Origin: Bacteroides sp. 224
GTDB lineage: Bacteria; Bacteroidota; Bacteroidia; Bacteroidales; Bacteroidaceae
DNA length: 64,000 nucleotides
Direction of reading: 5' to 3'
NCBI RefSeq assembly: GCF_010500995.1
Contig: NZ_QVMK01000004.1
Coordinates: 1-64,000 of the forward strand
The notes under the pieces are model-generated. The model was not told the origin of the DNA. It worked only from the letters and a program-made list of their open reading frames with translations, and ran no database searches. The position numbers were made by a program, and so were the translations under genes. Positions 46,274 through 57,200 of the stretch are shown one piece after another (position 1 is the stretch's first letter; each line of letters starts with the position of its first letter).

Positions 46274-47404
46274 TTAAAGTCTTGTTGCCAGTTTTTTTAC
46301 CATCATAGGTTTCCATATAGAAAAATCGCCTTCTATTATATGTCTGCGTGCTTCCCCCGCTAACCAAAGATAGAATGCTAAATTATGAACAGAGGCTATT
46401 TGCATTGCCAAAAGTTCTTGTGCATGGAACAGATGACGAAGATATGCTTTACTATATAAAGTATCTACATAAGAGGCACCATCCGCTTCAATAGGAGAGA
46501 AATCGGTTTCCCATTTCTTGTTACGCATGTTCATAATACCTTCTTTGGTAAATAACATGCCATTTCGACCATTTCTGGTGGGCATAACACAATCAAACAT
46601 ATCAACTCCACGTTCAATGCCTTCCAATATATTAATAGGTGTACCTACTCCCATTAAATAGCGAGGTTTATCTTTCGGAAGAATCGCATTTACCAGCTCA
46701 ATCATTTCGTACATTTTGTCTACTGGCTCACCTACAGCAAGTCCGCCAATCGCATTACCATCAGCTTCTTTAGATGCAATATATTCTGCAGATTGTTTAC
46801 GTAAATCAGGATAAATGCATCCTTGTACAATGGGGAACAAAGATTGATTATACCCATATTTTGGCTCTGTTTCATTGAAGCGTTTAATACATCTATCCAA
46901 CCAGCGATGAGTCAATCCGAGAGATTTTTTTGCATATTGATAATCAGAATCTCCCGGAGGACATTCATCAAAGGCCATCATAATATCCGCACCTATGGAA
47001 CGTTCAATATCCATCACGAATTCAGGAGTAAAGAAATGCTTGCTCCCGTCAATATGAGAACGAAATTCGGCACCTTCCTCACGCAATTTGCGAATTCCGG
47101 AAAGAGAAAACACTTGAAATCCTCCACTGTCTGTCAACATAGGACGACTAAAACCATTGAATTTATGCAATCCTCCGGCCTTTTCAATTACATCAGTTCC
47201 TGGTCTTAAATATAAATGATAAGTATTACCCAGTATAATCTGGGCTTTTATGTCATTCGTTAATTCTGTTTGATGCACTCCTTTAACAGTACCCAATGTA
47301 CCCACTGGCATAAAGATGGGAGTTTGAATCTGTCCATGATCCGTAGTTAATAATCCTGCACGAGCATTCGTTTTCGAATCTGTATGTTGCAGCTCAAATG
47401 TCAT
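46274..47404 (-). CDS. tgt: Queuine tRNA-ribosyltransferase, zinc site degenerate
   Basis: 376 aa, normal length. Exchanges guanine 34 of Asp, Asn, His and Tyr tRNAs for preQ1. General acid Asp92 in LTDSGGFQVFS and nucleophile Asp271 in MFDCVMPTRNGRNG are present. The zinc-binding loop, C-x-C-x2-C in E. coli Tgt, aligns with G309, S311 and D314 here, so three of four ligands are gone; only His340 (SVHNLAFYL) remains. The loop length and YSKAYLRHLF following it are unchanged, which argues against a sequencing error. lon lies 4 bp upstream and LptF/G 3 bp downstream. Confidence 0.95.
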   Translation of the reverse strand: MTFELQHTDSKTNARAGLLTTDHGQIQTPIFMPVGTLGTVKGVHQTELTNDIKAQIILGNTYHLYLRPGTDVIEKAGGLHKFNGFSRPMLTDSGGFQVFSLSGIRKLREEGAEFRSHIDGSKHFFTPEFVMDIERSIGADIMMAFDECPPGDSDYQYAKKSLGLTHRWLDRCIKRFNETEPKYGYNQSLFPIVQGCIYPDLRKQSAEYIASKEADGNAIGGLAVGEPVDKMYEMIELVNAILPKDKPRYLMGVGTPINILEGIERGVDMFDCVMPTRNGRNGMLFTKEGIMNMRNKKWETDFSPIEADGASYVDTLYSKAYLRHLFHAQELLAMQIASVHNLAFYLWLAGEARRHIIEGDFSIWKPMMVKKLATRL

Positions 47405-47408
47405 TCTT

Positions 47409-49877
47409 TTAGTTTTTCTTTATAGTTAAATCTATAGCATCGCTCACTTTTTCTTTAGTAAGTGCTATAGCAAAAACCTCTTTTATATCTTTAACATAGT
47501 GGAATGTCAGTCCTTTTAAATAGATATCTTCAATCTCGTCAATATTCTTTTTGTTTTCATCGCTAAGAATAATTTCTTTGATTCCGGCACGTTTTGCTGC
47601 CAATATCTTTTCTTTAATTCCCCCAACAGGAAGAACTTTTCCACGAAGAGTTATTTCACCTGTCATAGCCAAATTTGCTTTTACCTTCCTTTGGGTTAAA
47701 GCCGATGCAAGAGATGTAGCCATTGTGATACCTGCTGAAGGACCGTCTTTAGGTATGGCACCTTCCGGAACGTGTATATGGATGTTCCAGTTTTCAAAGA
47801 TTTCATCATTCAGAGCCAATAATGGAGCATGAGATTTAATGTACTCCAAAGCTAACATAGCAGATTCTTTCATTACATCTCCCAAATTACCTGTTAATGT
47901 CAAACGGCTACCTTTACCACGACTTAGACTGGTTTCAACAAATAAAATTTCGCCTCCGACAGCTGTCCAAGCCAAACCTGTAACTACACCTGCATACTCG
48001 TTTCCTTGATACTTATCTCGTGTAACTTCCGGAGCTCCTAAGTATTCATATAAATCATCAGGCTTGATTTCTGTTTTACTGATATATCCGTCTGTAGCAT
48101 ATTGACGTGCTATCTTACGAAGGATTTTTCCTATTTTCTTTTCCAGTTCACGAACACCACTTTCACGTGTATATGATTCAATTACTGCTTCTAAGGTAGT
48201 TTTAGGTAATTTTACGTCATTTTTCTTCATACCGGTAGCTTCCAAAGCTTTAGGTACAAGATGCTTGCGAGCTATTTCTTTCTTTTCTTCAGTGATATAA
48301 CCACTAATCTCTATCAACTCCATACGATCTAACAAAGGTCCGGGAATGGAGTTAAGATTATTAGCAGTGGCAATAAACATTACTTTAGAGAGGTCATAAT
48401 CTATATCTAGATAGTTGTCATGGAAAGCCATGTTTTGCTCGGGATCCAATACTTCTAACATCGCAGAAGAAGGATCTCCCTGTCTATCTGAACTCATTTT
48501 ATCTATTTCATCCAAAATAAATACCGGATTAGAAGAACCTGCTTTTATCAAGCTTTTTATAATTCTTCCAGGCATAGCGCCTATATAAGTTTTACGATGC
48601 CCACGGATTTCTGCTTCATCATGAACTCCTCCCAAAGACATACGAACATATTTTCTTTTTAAGGCAGAAGCTATTGACTTTCCTAAAGAAGTTTTTCCGA
48701 CTCCCGGAGGGCCATATAAACATATAATCGGAGATTTCATATCTTGTTTCAGCTTTAAAACAGCCAAATGTTCTAAGATACGTTCTTTTACCTTCTCCAA
48801 ACCATAATGATCTTTATCTAAAGTTTTTTCAGCTTGAACCAAATTCAGGTTGTCTTCTGTATATACTTTCCATGGAAGAGCAAGCATCGTTTGAAGATAG
48901 TTGAGCTGTACACTGTAATCAGGTGATTGAGGGTGAACTCTTTCTAACTTAGCCAGTTCTTTTAAGAATACATTTCTAACGTCTTCTCCCCAAGGCATTC
49001 TCATGCCTTTTTCGCGCATTTCTTCTACTTCCTGCTCTTGAGTACTACCTCCCAGCTCATCTTGAATAGTTTTAATTTGCTGTTGCAGGAAGTATTCGCG
49101 TTGCTGTTGGTCAATATCCTCTTTGGCGCGCATCTGTATAGATGCTTTCAAATCAGCAAGCTGTACTTCGCGGTTTAGTATCTCAAGTAAACGATAAGCA
49201 CGTTTTCTTAAAGAGTTAATTTCCAGTAACTCAATCTTTTCTTCTTTCTTGAAAGGGATGTTTGTGCAGATAAAATCTATCAGAAACATGTGATTATTCA
49301 TGTTCTTAAGAGTAAATGCAGAGTCTTGTGGAAAACTATCTGAAGACTTCATATAACGCATAGCCAGATCTTTGCAGGTCTCAGCTAATGCTACAAATTC
49401 CTTATCCTCTTTTGGTGGAACTTCATCTTCCAATAAATCAATTTGTCCTGCTAAATAGGGGCGAAGCTTGGTTAAATCCTTAAGCTCCATTCGTTTTACC
49501 CCTTGAAGTATGGCAGTGGTAGTGAGATCCGGCATTTCCAGAATACGTACTACCTTAGCTATTGCTCCAACTTTATGTAAATCATCAAAAAAAGGTTCGT
49601 TTATATGAGCTTCTTTCTGACAAACAACAGCAATGTATTTTTTGCTTTTTTCTGCCTCACGAACAAGTTTCAATGATGATTTCCGACCAACAGAAATAGG
49701 TAGAAATACTTGTGGAAAGAGCACCATGTCTCTTAATGGTAAAACGGGGATTTCTTCGTCTTGTTTTATATTGATATTGGGTTGAATTTCACTTCCTTCA
49801 AAATCAGCAATCAAAGAAAAAGCATCTTCTTGTTCATCGTCAAATTCTCTCTCAATCTGATAATTTTCTTCTTTCAT
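47409..49877 (-). CDS. lon: ATP-dependent Lon protease
   Basis: 822 aa from ATG 49877 ([12 protein letters not shown]), preceded by a region including the -7 element; an ATG further upstream (49913) would lie inside the leader. N-terminal LON substrate-binding domain (about 45-245), AAA+ module with Walker [15 protein letters not shown] and Walker [11 protein letters not shown], then the protease domain with Ser in [13 protein letters not shown] and Lys in [15 protein letters not shown]. Lon degrades misfolded and regulatory proteins in the cytoplasm. First gene of a lon-tgt-LptF/G run with gaps of 4 and 3 bp. Confidence 0.97.
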   Translation of the reverse strand: MKEENYQIEREFDDEQEDAFSLIADFEGSEIQPNINIKQDEEIPVLPLRDMVLFPQVFLPISVGRKSSLKLVREAEKSKKYIAVVCQKEAHINEPFFDDLHKVGAIAKVVRILEMPDLTTTAILQGVKRMELKDLTKLRPYLAGQIDLLEDEVPPKEDKEFVALAETCKDLAMRYMKSSDSFPQDSAFTLKNMNNHMFLIDFICTNIPFKKEEKIELLEINSLRKRAYRLLEILNREVQLADLKASIQMRAKEDIDQQQREYFLQQQIKTIQDELGGSTQEQEVEEMREKGMRMPWGEDVRNVFLKELAKLERVHPQSPDYSVQLNYLQTMLALPWKVYTEDNLNLVQAEKTLDKDHYGLEKVKERILEHLAVLKLKQDMKSPIICLYGPPGVGKTSLGKSIASALKRKYVRMSLGGVHDEAEIRGHRKTYIGAMPGRIIKSLIKAGSSNPVFILDEIDKMSSDRQGDPSSAMLEVLDPEQNMAFHDNYLDIDYDLSKVMFIATANNLNSIPGPLLDRMELIEISGYITEEKKEIARKHLVPKALEATGMKKNDVKLPKTTLEAVIESYTRESGVRELEKKIGKILRKIARQYATDGYISKTEIKPDDLYEYLGAPEVTRDKYQGNEYAGVVTGLAWTAVGGEILFVETSLSRGKGSRLTLTGNLGDVMKESAMLALEYIKSHAPLLALNDEIFENWNIHIHVPEGAIPKDGPSAGITMATSLASALTQRKVKANLAMTGEITLRGKVLPVGGIKEKILAAKRAGIKEIILSDENKKNIDEIEDIYLKGLTFHYVKDIKEVFAIALTKEKVSDAIDLTIKKN

Positions 49878-49926
49878 TTTAATCAAATTAGTTTGTATCT
49901 TGTACGCATACATATAAAAGCGAATG

Positions 49927-49934
49927 CAAAGTTA
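49927..49934 (-). promoter_or_regulatory. -7 element of the lon operon
   Basis: Minus-strand TAACTTTG with a T-rich block (TTTTT) 19 bp upstream. The lon ATG is 49 bp downstream. Confidence 0.55.
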
Positions 49935-50030
49935 ATCTATTCTCATTAATTAAAAAGTGGTATTCCTATAAAAAACAAAAAAACAGTATCGCATGATATT
50001 CTAAAATGAAGAATTTCTAAAATATTTATC

Positions 50031-50038
50031 TATTTTTG
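50031..50038 (+). promoter_or_regulatory. -7 element of trmN6
   Basis: TATTTTTG, a match to TAnnTTTG, 26 bp upstream of the ATG. -33 region not clear. Confidence 0.45.
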
Positions 50039-50064
50039 ATAATTCTCTCTCAACAACAATATTA

Positions 50065-50775
50065 ATGAGTAATTCATATTTTAAATTCAAGCAGTTTTGC
50101 ATACATCAGGATAGGTGTGCAATGAAAGTAGGAACAGATGGTGTATTGCTTGGTGCATGGACCAAAGTAGATACTGCCAAAAACATACTTGACATTGGCA
50201 CAGGAACAGGCTTGGTAGCTTTAATGCTTGCTCAGAGATCTTCTGCGCACATAACCGCTTTAGAAATTGACCCACTGGCAGCAAAACAAGCCGAAGAAAA
50301 CATTCTGGAATCCCCTTGGAAAGACAGAATGGAAGTAGTTTGTATAGATTTCAATGTTTATACTTCTAAGGAAAAATTTGATATTATAGTATCTAATCCA
50401 CCATTTTTTGTTGATTCGCTTACTTCTCCTGTAGAATCCCGTACTGCTGCCCGGCATAATTATTCTCTGCCTTATAGTGATTTGCTACAAGGTGTTTCTG
50501 CTATTTTAAATGATCTTGGAGAGTTTTCGATCATCATCCCTTACGACGTTTCTGATTCGGTTAAGTCTGTGGCAGAAGATTATAATTTGTTTCCATGCAG
50601 ACAACTAAATATAATCACGACTCCTGGAAAGAATCCTAAAAGGTGCTTAATTACATTTGTTTTAGGGATGGGGGGAGGACAAAATGAAATTAGAGAATTA
50701 TTGCTGGAAAAGGAAAGGCATTGTTATAGTGATGAATATGCGGCTTTGACTAAAGATTTTTATTTGAAGGGATAG
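50065..50775 (+). CDS. trmN6: tRNA1(Val) (adenine(37)-N6)-methyltransferase
   Basis: 236 aa. YfiC/TrmN6 type: SNSYFKFKQFCIHQDRCAMKVGTDGVLLGAW is the N-terminal signature, followed by AdoMet-binding ILDIGTGTGLVALMLAQR and the catalytic NPPFF (within IIVSNPPFF, near residue 111) for exocyclic amine methylation. It would make N6-methyladenosine at position 37 of tRNA-Val. Its own 3' flank runs towards the terminator of the convergent tRNA-Pro. Confidence 0.92.
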   Translation: MSNSYFKFKQFCIHQDRCAMKVGTDGVLLGAWTKVDTAKNILDIGTGTGLVALMLAQRSSAHITALEIDPLAAKQAEENILESPWKDRMEVVCIDFNVYTSKEKFDIIVSNPPFFVDSLTSPVESRTAARHNYSLPYSDLLQGVSAILNDLGEFSIIIPYDVSDSVKSVAEDYNLFPCRQLNIITTPGKNPKRCLITFVLGMGGGQNEIRELLLEKERHCYSDEYAALTKDFYLKG

Positions 50776-50809
50776 CGGTCGCGCTGGCTAATGTTCTTTC
50801 GTTAGTACT

Positions 50810-50849
50810 AAAAAACAAAGAGACTTAAAACATTTGTTTAAGCCTCTTT
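50810..50849 (-). terminator. Terminator of tRNA-Pro
   Basis: Stem of 13 bp (50817-50829 with 50837-50849, one G-T wobble), 7-nt loop, followed on the minus strand by GTTTTTT. It lies 7 bp beyond the tRNA 3' end. Confidence 0.82.
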
Positions 50850-50856
50850 ATTTCTG

Positions 50857-50931
50857 TCGGGGTACCAGGATTCGAACCTGGGACCCCCTGCTCCCAAAGC
50901 AGGTGCGCTAACCGGACTGCGCTACACCCCG
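50857..50931 (-). tRNA. tRNA-Pro (anticodon TGG)
   Basis: 75 nt. Acceptor CGGGGTG pairs with the 3' TACCCCG and discriminator A. D arm GTAGCGCAGTCCGGTTAGCGC, anticodon stem CCTGC/GCAGG with loop TTTGGGA, giving anticodon TGG (proline). T arm CAGGTTCGAATCCTG. The CCA end is not encoded. The gene has its own consensus promoter and terminator and stands alone. Confidence 0.96.
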
Positions 50932-50963
50932 AAAAAGTGTTGTGCTTTTCTCCTAAAGCGTTG

Positions 50964-50994
50964 CAAAGGTAGAGGTTATTTTTTAATAAACAAA
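50964..50994 (-). promoter_or_regulatory. Promoter of tRNA-Pro
   Basis: TTTG (50991-50994), 19-bp spacer, TACCTTTG (50964-50971) on the minus strand: a full match to the Bacteroidota -33/-7 consensus. tRNA begins 33 bp downstream. The rest of the 249-bp gap to the next gene (50995-51180) is AT-rich with nothing recognised. Confidence 0.8.
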
Positions 50995-51180
50995 CTATTT
51001 GAGATATTTTTTTTGAATAAAATTCATTTACCACTCATAATCAGCATTATAGCGTTTTATTTTTTTCTATCTCTTTCAAGTCATCTAAGTTCTTTCTGAT
51101 ATTTCTAAGATTATGATAGATGAGTTTTTTATATATGAAATAGAAAAATCACAAGAAGAGAGGAGAATTCAAAATGGTTT

Positions 51181-52065
51181 CTATATATTTCCTCCTAAAA
51201 ATTTCCTCATAGTATCTACATCTATTCCTCTGCGTAAGGCGTAATCTTTGAGCTGATCTTCTCCTATTTTTCCTATTGTAAAATAGTGAGAAGCAGGATG
51301 AGATATCATAATACCCGAAACAGCCGCATGGGGAAGCATCATCCCATTTTCCGTGAGACTAATACCGATTTGATTCATTTGAATGATATCATTCAGTATA
51401 AAATTCACAGATTGATCCGGAAGAGAAGGATAACCAATTGCTGGCCGTATTCCCTGATACTTTTCGACAAGCAATTCTTTGATAGAAAGCTGTTCGTCTT
51501 TTGCATATCCCCAGACTTCCTTCCTTACATACTCATGCATCTTTTCGGTACCAGCTTCTGCCAAACGATCTGCTAATGTTTGAACAAGTAGATGCTTATA
51601 AGGGTCATTGGCATATAGCTCCTCAATTTCGGGGTCAGAGCAGGTTGCAAATACTCCTACCGTATCTGAAATACCGGAAGAAAGAGGACGTACAAAATCA
51701 CTCAAACACAAATAAGGATCATGCTCTTTTTTGACTGTCTGCTGACGGAGCAACGGAAGAACTGTTCCATCTAATAGCAGATTGTCACCATCTCCATTAG
51801 CTTTACACAATTTGAAAATAGTTTGTACTTTATACTCTTTATCCAATTGATTAAGCATCCGGTTCGCTTCTTTGTATAGCTGCATAGCCTCGGAGGCTTT
51901 AGGACGATCCGATTCTGGAAAAGTAGTAAGCCAGGAAGCACGACAAACATCACAACCATGTATATCTGCAATGGCTGCAAAACGTGGTTGAAAGCCCCAT
52001 GCATGGAAAAAGTAAATCCAGTTGATGTATGGCGCTATTTGATGAATAGAGTAGGTGATAATCAT
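51181..52065 (-). CDS. Standalone MetH activation (AdoMet-binding) domain protein
   Basis: 294 aa. Corresponds to the C-terminal reactivation domain of cobalamin-dependent methionine synthase, without the homocysteine, folate or cobalamin domains. The AdoMet motif GIRPAIGYPSLPDQ (RPAxGY in MetH) and the preceding Y-V-R-K-E-V-W-G-Y segment are clear. It should bind AdoMet and reductively reactivate cob(II)alamin on a separate MetH. It also has a cysteine pair in IHGCDVCRASW. Its start overlaps the pyrC stop by 4 bp (ATGA), so it is the last gene of a three-gene operon. MetH itself is not in the window. Confidence 0.88.
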   Translation of the reverse strand: MIITYSIHQIAPYINWIYFFHAWGFQPRFAAIADIHGCDVCRASWLTTFPESDRPKASEAMQLYKEANRMLNQLDKEYKVQTIFKLCKANGDGDNLLLDGTVLPLLRQQTVKKEHDPYLCLSDFVRPLSSGISDTVGVFATCSDPEIEELYANDPYKHLLVQTLADRLAEAGTEKMHEYVRKEVWGYAKDEQLSIKELLVEKYQGIRPAIGYPSLPDQSVNFILNDIIQMNQIGISLTENGMMLPHAAVSGIMISHPASHYFTIGKIGEDQLKDYALRRGIDVDTMRKFLGGNI

Positions 52066-53417
52066 CTAAACCTAAGTTCTTGCCCTCTGTGAGTATCGCT
52101 TATTTGTTCATCTGTGTAAACAAGCGTACCATTCACAAAGGTTTTATCAACTTTCCAGTTGAAAGTGTGCCCTTCAAGTGGACTCCATTTACATTTACTA
52201 TAGATGCTATCGGTAGTTATCACCCATGAACTGGATGGCTTAACTAATACTAAATCTGCCTGATACCCCGGCCTGATATAACCTCTGTTATTTATCTGGT
52301 AAATTTGAGCAGGAGCATGGCACATCTTCTCCACCACCTTTTCTATATCGAATACTCCTTCATCCACCAGTTCCAACATACTGACTAATGAAAATTGAAT
52401 CATAGGCATTCCGGACATTGCTTTTAAAGCTCCTCCTTCTTTTTCCTGAAGCTGGTGAGGAGCATGATCTGTGGCAATGACATCTATTAAATCGGTATTC
52501 ACAGCTTCGCGTAAAGCTTTGCGGTCAGTCTCTGTTTTAATGGCCGGATTGCATTTTATACGAGTTCCATAAGTTTCATAATCAGCATCGGTAAATACTA
52601 AATGAGGTATACAGGCTTCTGCCGTTATTCTCTTTTCGCTTAAAGGCTTGTTCTCGAACAGTTCCAATTCCTTGGCTGTAGTTAAATGAAGCAAATGAAG
52701 ACGAGCATTTGCTTTCTGTGCTAATTCTATGGCCAGTTTAGACGATTCATAACAGGCTTCCACCGAACGTATTTCAGGATGAAAACGTAATGGTATATCT
52801 ATGTCTGTTCCTTCTCCGATACCGTATTCTTCTTTATAGAATTCTGTATTCTTTTTAATTATGTCCTGATTTTCACAGTGCGCGGCAATAAGTAAGTCTG
52901 TACCATTAAAGATATTCATCAGGCTACTCATTTGATCTACCAGCATATTGCCGGTGCTCGATCCCATAAACAATTTAATGCCACATACACGATGAGCATC
53001 TAATTGACTGAAAAGAGAATAATTATTGTTAGTTGCTCCAAAGTAGCAAGAGTAGTTTACAAGTGACTTGGCAGCCATCAACTCCATCTTCTCATGCCAC
53101 GCATCCAATGTTACTGTTTGCGGATTGGTGTTTGGCATATCCATAATAGAGGTTACTCCTCCAGCCACGGCTGCCCGACTTTCGGTGGTAATATCTGCTT
53201 TCTGCGTTAATCCGGGATCGCGAAAGTGTACATGATCGTCAATTACTCCGGGAAGCAGATATGAACCTTCTGCATCAATTATTTCTTCGCAAGGAGTACT
53301 TGTTTCTTCTCCTTGAACTAATATCTCGACTATTTTTTCGCCTTCAATCACTACCGAGCCGTAAACCTTTTGACCTTCGTTTACAATGATAGCATTTTTT
53401 ATAAGGGTACGTTTCAT
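52062..53417 (-). CDS. pyrC: Dihydroorotase
   Basis: 451 aa. Amidohydrolase for the third step of pyrimidine synthesis, carbamoyl-aspartate to dihydroorotate. The zinc ligands HVHFRDPG (near residue 62) and ATDHAPHQ (near residue 315) are present, as are the ESRAAVAGGVTSIMDMPNTNP segment and the late ENxxR-type GYIRPGYQADLVLV. The size places it with the longer type I enzymes. It overlaps both neighbours by 4 bp (ATGA with the gene after it and with the one before it), a compact operon with a sugar transferase and the MetH activation protein. Confidence 0.92.
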   Translation of the reverse strand: MKRTLIKNAIIVNEGQKVYGSVVIEGEKIVEILVQGEETSTPCEEIIDAEGSYLLPGVIDDHVHFRDPGLTQKADITTESRAAVAGGVTSIMDMPNTNPQTVTLDAWHEKMELMAAKSLVNYSCYFGATNNNYSLFSQLDAHRVCGIKLFMGSSTGNMLVDQMSSLMNIFNGTDLLIAAHCENQDIIKKNTEFYKEEYGIGEGTDIDIPLRFHPEIRSVEACYESSKLAIELAQKANARLHLLHLTTAKELELFENKPLSEKRITAEACIPHLVFTDADYETYGTRIKCNPAIKTETDRKALREAVNTDLIDVIATDHAPHQLQEKEGGALKAMSGMPMIQFSLVSMLELVDEGVFDIEKVVEKMCHAPAQIYQINNRGYIRPGYQADLVLVKPSSSWVITTDSIYSKCKWSPLEGHTFNWKVDKTFVNGTLVYTDEQISDTHRGQELRFR

Positions 53418-54151
53418 TTCTTTTGAGGGTATTTATGGAACCAGCTTTTTATTTTCATACTAATAACTCCAAACATGGCTTCACCAAAAATGCTTGTGTT
53501 CATTTTGGAGGTGCCCAATTCGCGATTCACAAATATAACCGGTACTTCAACAATCTTAAATCCACATTTATAAGCAGTAAATTTCATTTCTATCTGGAAT
53601 GCATATCCTTTAAAACGAATATTATCCAGACCGATAGTTTCTAAAACTTCCCGACGATAACAAACGAATCCGGCGGTGGTATCGTGCACAGACATGCGAG
53701 TAATCATTTGTACATATTTAGATGCACACCACGACATCAGTACACGTCCCATAGGCCAGTTTACTACATTTACTCCACTTACATAACGCGAGCCAACAGC
53801 TAAATCGCCTCCGTCTTCGGCACATGCTTTATATAACTTAGACAAATCCTTGGGATTATGCGAAAAGTCGGCATCCATCTCGAAGATATACTTATAATCA
53901 TGCGCTAATGCCCATTTGAATCCGGCAATATAGGCAGTTCCTAAACCGGATTTCTCTTTGCGTTCAAGAATAAAAAGCTGATTGGGAAACTCATTTTGCA
54001 GTTCTTTCACGATGGCTGCTGTTCCGTCTGGAGAATTGTCTTCTACTACCAGTGCATGAAATTGTTTATCCAATGTGAAAACTGTACGAATAATGTTTTC
54101 TATATTTTCTCGTTCGTTGTAAGTTGGAATAATAATAAGGCTGTCGGACAT
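53414..54151 (-). CDS. Polyprenol-phosphate mannose/glucose synthase-like glycosyltransferase
   Basis: 245 aa. GT2 domain: IIPTYNERENIENIIRTVF at the N-terminus, VVEDNSPDGTA, the DADFSHNPKDL metal-binding motif, and GSRYVSGVNVVNWP. The set matches polyprenol monophosphomannose (Dpm1-like) synthases. There is no C-terminal membrane helix. It would transfer a hexose from a nucleotide sugar to undecaprenyl phosphate on the inner face of the membrane. The ATG at 54151 is preferred over one two codons upstream. First gene of the operon with pyrC. Confidence 0.88.
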   Translation of the reverse strand: MSDSLIIIPTYNERENIENIIRTVFTLDKQFHALVVEDNSPDGTAAIVKELQNEFPNQLFILERKEKSGLGTAYIAGFKWALAHDYKYIFEMDADFSHNPKDLSKLYKACAEDGGDLAVGSRYVSGVNVVNWPMGRVLMSWCASKYVQMITRMSVHDTTAGFVCYRREVLETIGLDNIRFKGYAFQIEMKFTAYKCGFKIVEVPVIFVNRELGTSKMNTSIFGEAMFGVISMKIKSWFHKYPQKK

Positions 54152-54181
54152 TAACATAAGTATTGATTAAATATCGAAAAA

Positions 54182-54251
54182 CAAATGTAGTATATTTCTC
54201 TCATTTACGAAACGATGCTTTATCAAAAGAAAGGAATATTTAGTACTTTTG
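54182..54251. promoter_or_regulatory. Divergent promoters of the glycosyltransferase-pyrC operon and mfd
   Basis: TACATTTG on the minus strand (54182-54189), with a TTTC at the -33 position, serves the glycosyltransferase operon. TACTTTTG on the plus strand (54244-54251) serves mfd. Both fit TAnnTTTG. Confidence 0.6.
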
Positions 54252-54289
54252 TGTGAAAATTCAAAATTAGCAATAACAAAGGATAAGGA

Positions 54290-57200
54290 ATGACCATAAC
54301 CGAATTACAGCAGCGATATGCGGAACACCCCAATACCCATGTGCTGCAAACGTTACTAAATGACCCTGTTATTAATCATATTTATTGCGGCGGTATGCAT
54401 GCTTCGGCTGCTTCTCTGTTTTTTTCTTCACAGATATCTGCATCTGCAGAACCTTTCATCTTTGTTCTGGGAGATTTGGAAGAAGCCGGATACTTTTACC
54501 ATGACCTGACACAGATATTGGGAACGGAGAATGTGCTATTTTTCCCTTCTTCTTATCGCCGTGCCATTAAATACGGTCAGAAAGATGCTGCTAATGAGAT
54601 ACTTCGTACAGAAGTGCTTAGTAAAATGCAGAAAAATGCCAAGGGACTTTGTGTAGTTACCTATCCGGATGCATTGGCAGAAAAAGTAGTTTCTCAAGAT
54701 GAATTAAATGATAAGACATTAAAACTACATACAGGCGAGCAAGTTGATACGGAATTTATTAAAGAAGTATTATATAGTTATGGTTTTGAGTATGTAGATT
54801 ATGTTTATGAACCGGGGCAGTACGCCGTAAGAGGAAGTATTATTGATGTTTTCTCTTTTTCGTCCGAATATCCTTTTCGTATAGACTTTTTTGGAGATGA
54901 AGTAGATAGTATTCGTACATTTGAAGTAGACTCCCAGCTTTCGAAAGAGAAAATGGAAAAAATATCCATTGTACCCGACTTAGCCACCATAACAGAAAGC
55001 AATATCTCCTTTCTTGATTTCGTTTCGGAGAAATCTATATTAGCCATGCGTGATTTCTTTTGGTTAGAAGAACGAATTCAAGCCATACACAACGAGATTA
55101 CAGAAAATGCAACCATTCCCAATGAGATAGACGAGTTAGCAGTGCAAGGAACGAATTTGCTAAAGCTATTAATCAATGGAGCTGAATTTGCTGCTCGTGC
55201 ATTAAAATTCCGTAGAATAGAGTTTGGAAACAAACCAACCGGAACACCCCATGCCACGCTAACATTTGATACAGCCATTCAGCCCATTTTCCATAAGAAT
55301 TTTGATTTGGTTGCCACCTCTCTGAAAGAATATCAATCTAACGGATTTGCTATTTATATATGTAGTGATAGTGTGAAGCAAACAGATCGTATCCGTACTA
55401 TCTTTGAAGATAGGGGAGATCAGATTTCATTTACTGCCGTAGAACGTACATTGCACGAAGGTTTTAGCGATCAGACGCTAAAGATCTGCATATTCACCGA
55501 TCATCAGATATTTAATCGTTTTCATAAATATAATCTCAAAAGTGACAAGGCCCGTTCGGGAAAGGTGGCTTTATCATTAAAAGAGCTAAACCAATTTATT
55601 CCGGGCGATTATGTGGTTCATACAGATCATGGGGTAGGGCGTTTTGCCGGATTGGTAAGATTACCAAATGGAGATACCACCCAGGAAGTTATCAAACTGG
55701 TGTATCAAAATGAGGATGTGGTATTTGTATCTATTCACTCCCTGCATAAAGTCTCTAAATATAAAGGCAAAGACGGAGAACCGCCTCGTTTGAATAAACT
55801 TGGAACCGGAGCTTGGGAGAAACTGAAAGATCGAACCAAAACGAAGATTAAGGATATAGCTCGTGATTTGATAAAGCTATATTCTAAACGTCGTGAAGAA
55901 AAAGGATATGCTTTTAGCTCGGACAGTTTCTTGCAACATGAATTGGAAGCAAGCTTTATTTATGAAGATACTCCCGATCAGAGTAAGGCCACGGCCGATG
56001 TAAAGCATGATATGGAACGAGACATTCCAATGGACCGGCTGGTTTGTGGAGATGTAGGTTTCGGTAAAACAGAAGTGGCGATTCGTGCAGCATTTAAAGC
56101 AGCTACAGATAATAAGCAAGTGGCAGTGCTCGTACCCACAACGGTGTTAGCCTATCAACACTTTCAAACATTTAAAGAACGCTTGAAAGATTTTCCATGC
56201 AAAGTAGACTATTTAAGTCGCGCACGTACTAAGGCACAGGCAAATGCAGTTATTGATGGCTTGAAAAAAGGCGAGGTGAATATTTTAATTGGTACACACC
56301 GAATATTAAGTAAGGATATACAATTTAAAGATTTGGGCTTGCTTGTGGTAGATGAAGAACAAAAGTTTGGAGTCAGCGTAAAAGAAAAGCTGCGCCAATT
56401 GAAAGTGAATGTCGATACGCTTACCATGACAGCTACTCCCATACCGCGAACCTTACAATTTTCGTTGATGGGTGCCCGCGATTTAAGCGTTATATCCACT
56501 CCTCCTCCTAACCGTTACCCTATACAGACGGAGTTACATGTCTTCAATGAGGAAGTAATAACAGATGCTATCAATTTTGAAATGAGTCGTAATGGACAAG
56601 TCTTCTTCGTAAATAACCGCATTGGTAACTTGCAGGAACTGAAAGCTATGATCTTGCGTAATATTCCTGATGCTCGCATAACCATAGGACATGGACAAAT
56701 GGAACCTACGGAATTAGAAAAGATCATCTTCGACTTCGTAAACTATGATTATGATGTACTTATTGCCACCTCCATCATTGAAAGTGGTATAGATATTCCC
56801 AACGCAAACACGATTATAGTTAATCAGGCACAAAACTTTGGGTTGAGCGATTTGCATCAATTACGTGGTCGTGTAGGACGAAGCAATAAGAAAGCATTCT
56901 GCTATTTATTGGCTCCTCCGCTTTCTTCGTTGACTCCTGAAGCGCGTCGCCGCCTACAAGCCATAGAGAACTTTAGCGATTTGGGCAGCGGCATACACAT
57001 CGCCATGCAAGATTTAGACATTCGGGGAGCAGGCAACATGTTGGGAGCAGAGCAAAGTGGATTTATAGCAGACCTTGGATATGAAACCTATCAGAAAATT
57101 TTAAGCGAAGCTGTACAGGAACTTAAAAATGATGAATTTGCCAATCTATATGCCGAAGAAATAAAAGGAGATGGTATAATCAGCGGAGAACAATTTGTGG

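Noticed and set aside
50825..51034. 69-aa minus-strand reading frame
   Set aside because: It runs through tRNA-Pro and its terminator; the tRNA explains the sequence.
51113..51244. 43-aa plus-strand reading frame beginning MIDEFFIYEIEK
   Set aside because: It overlaps the end of the MetH activation gene on the opposite strand, has no promoter or family match, and is likely chance.
50932..54151. Cobalamin riboswitch upstream of the MetH activation gene
   Set aside because: The gene is third in an operon and no B12-box-like conserved element is visible upstream of the first gene.
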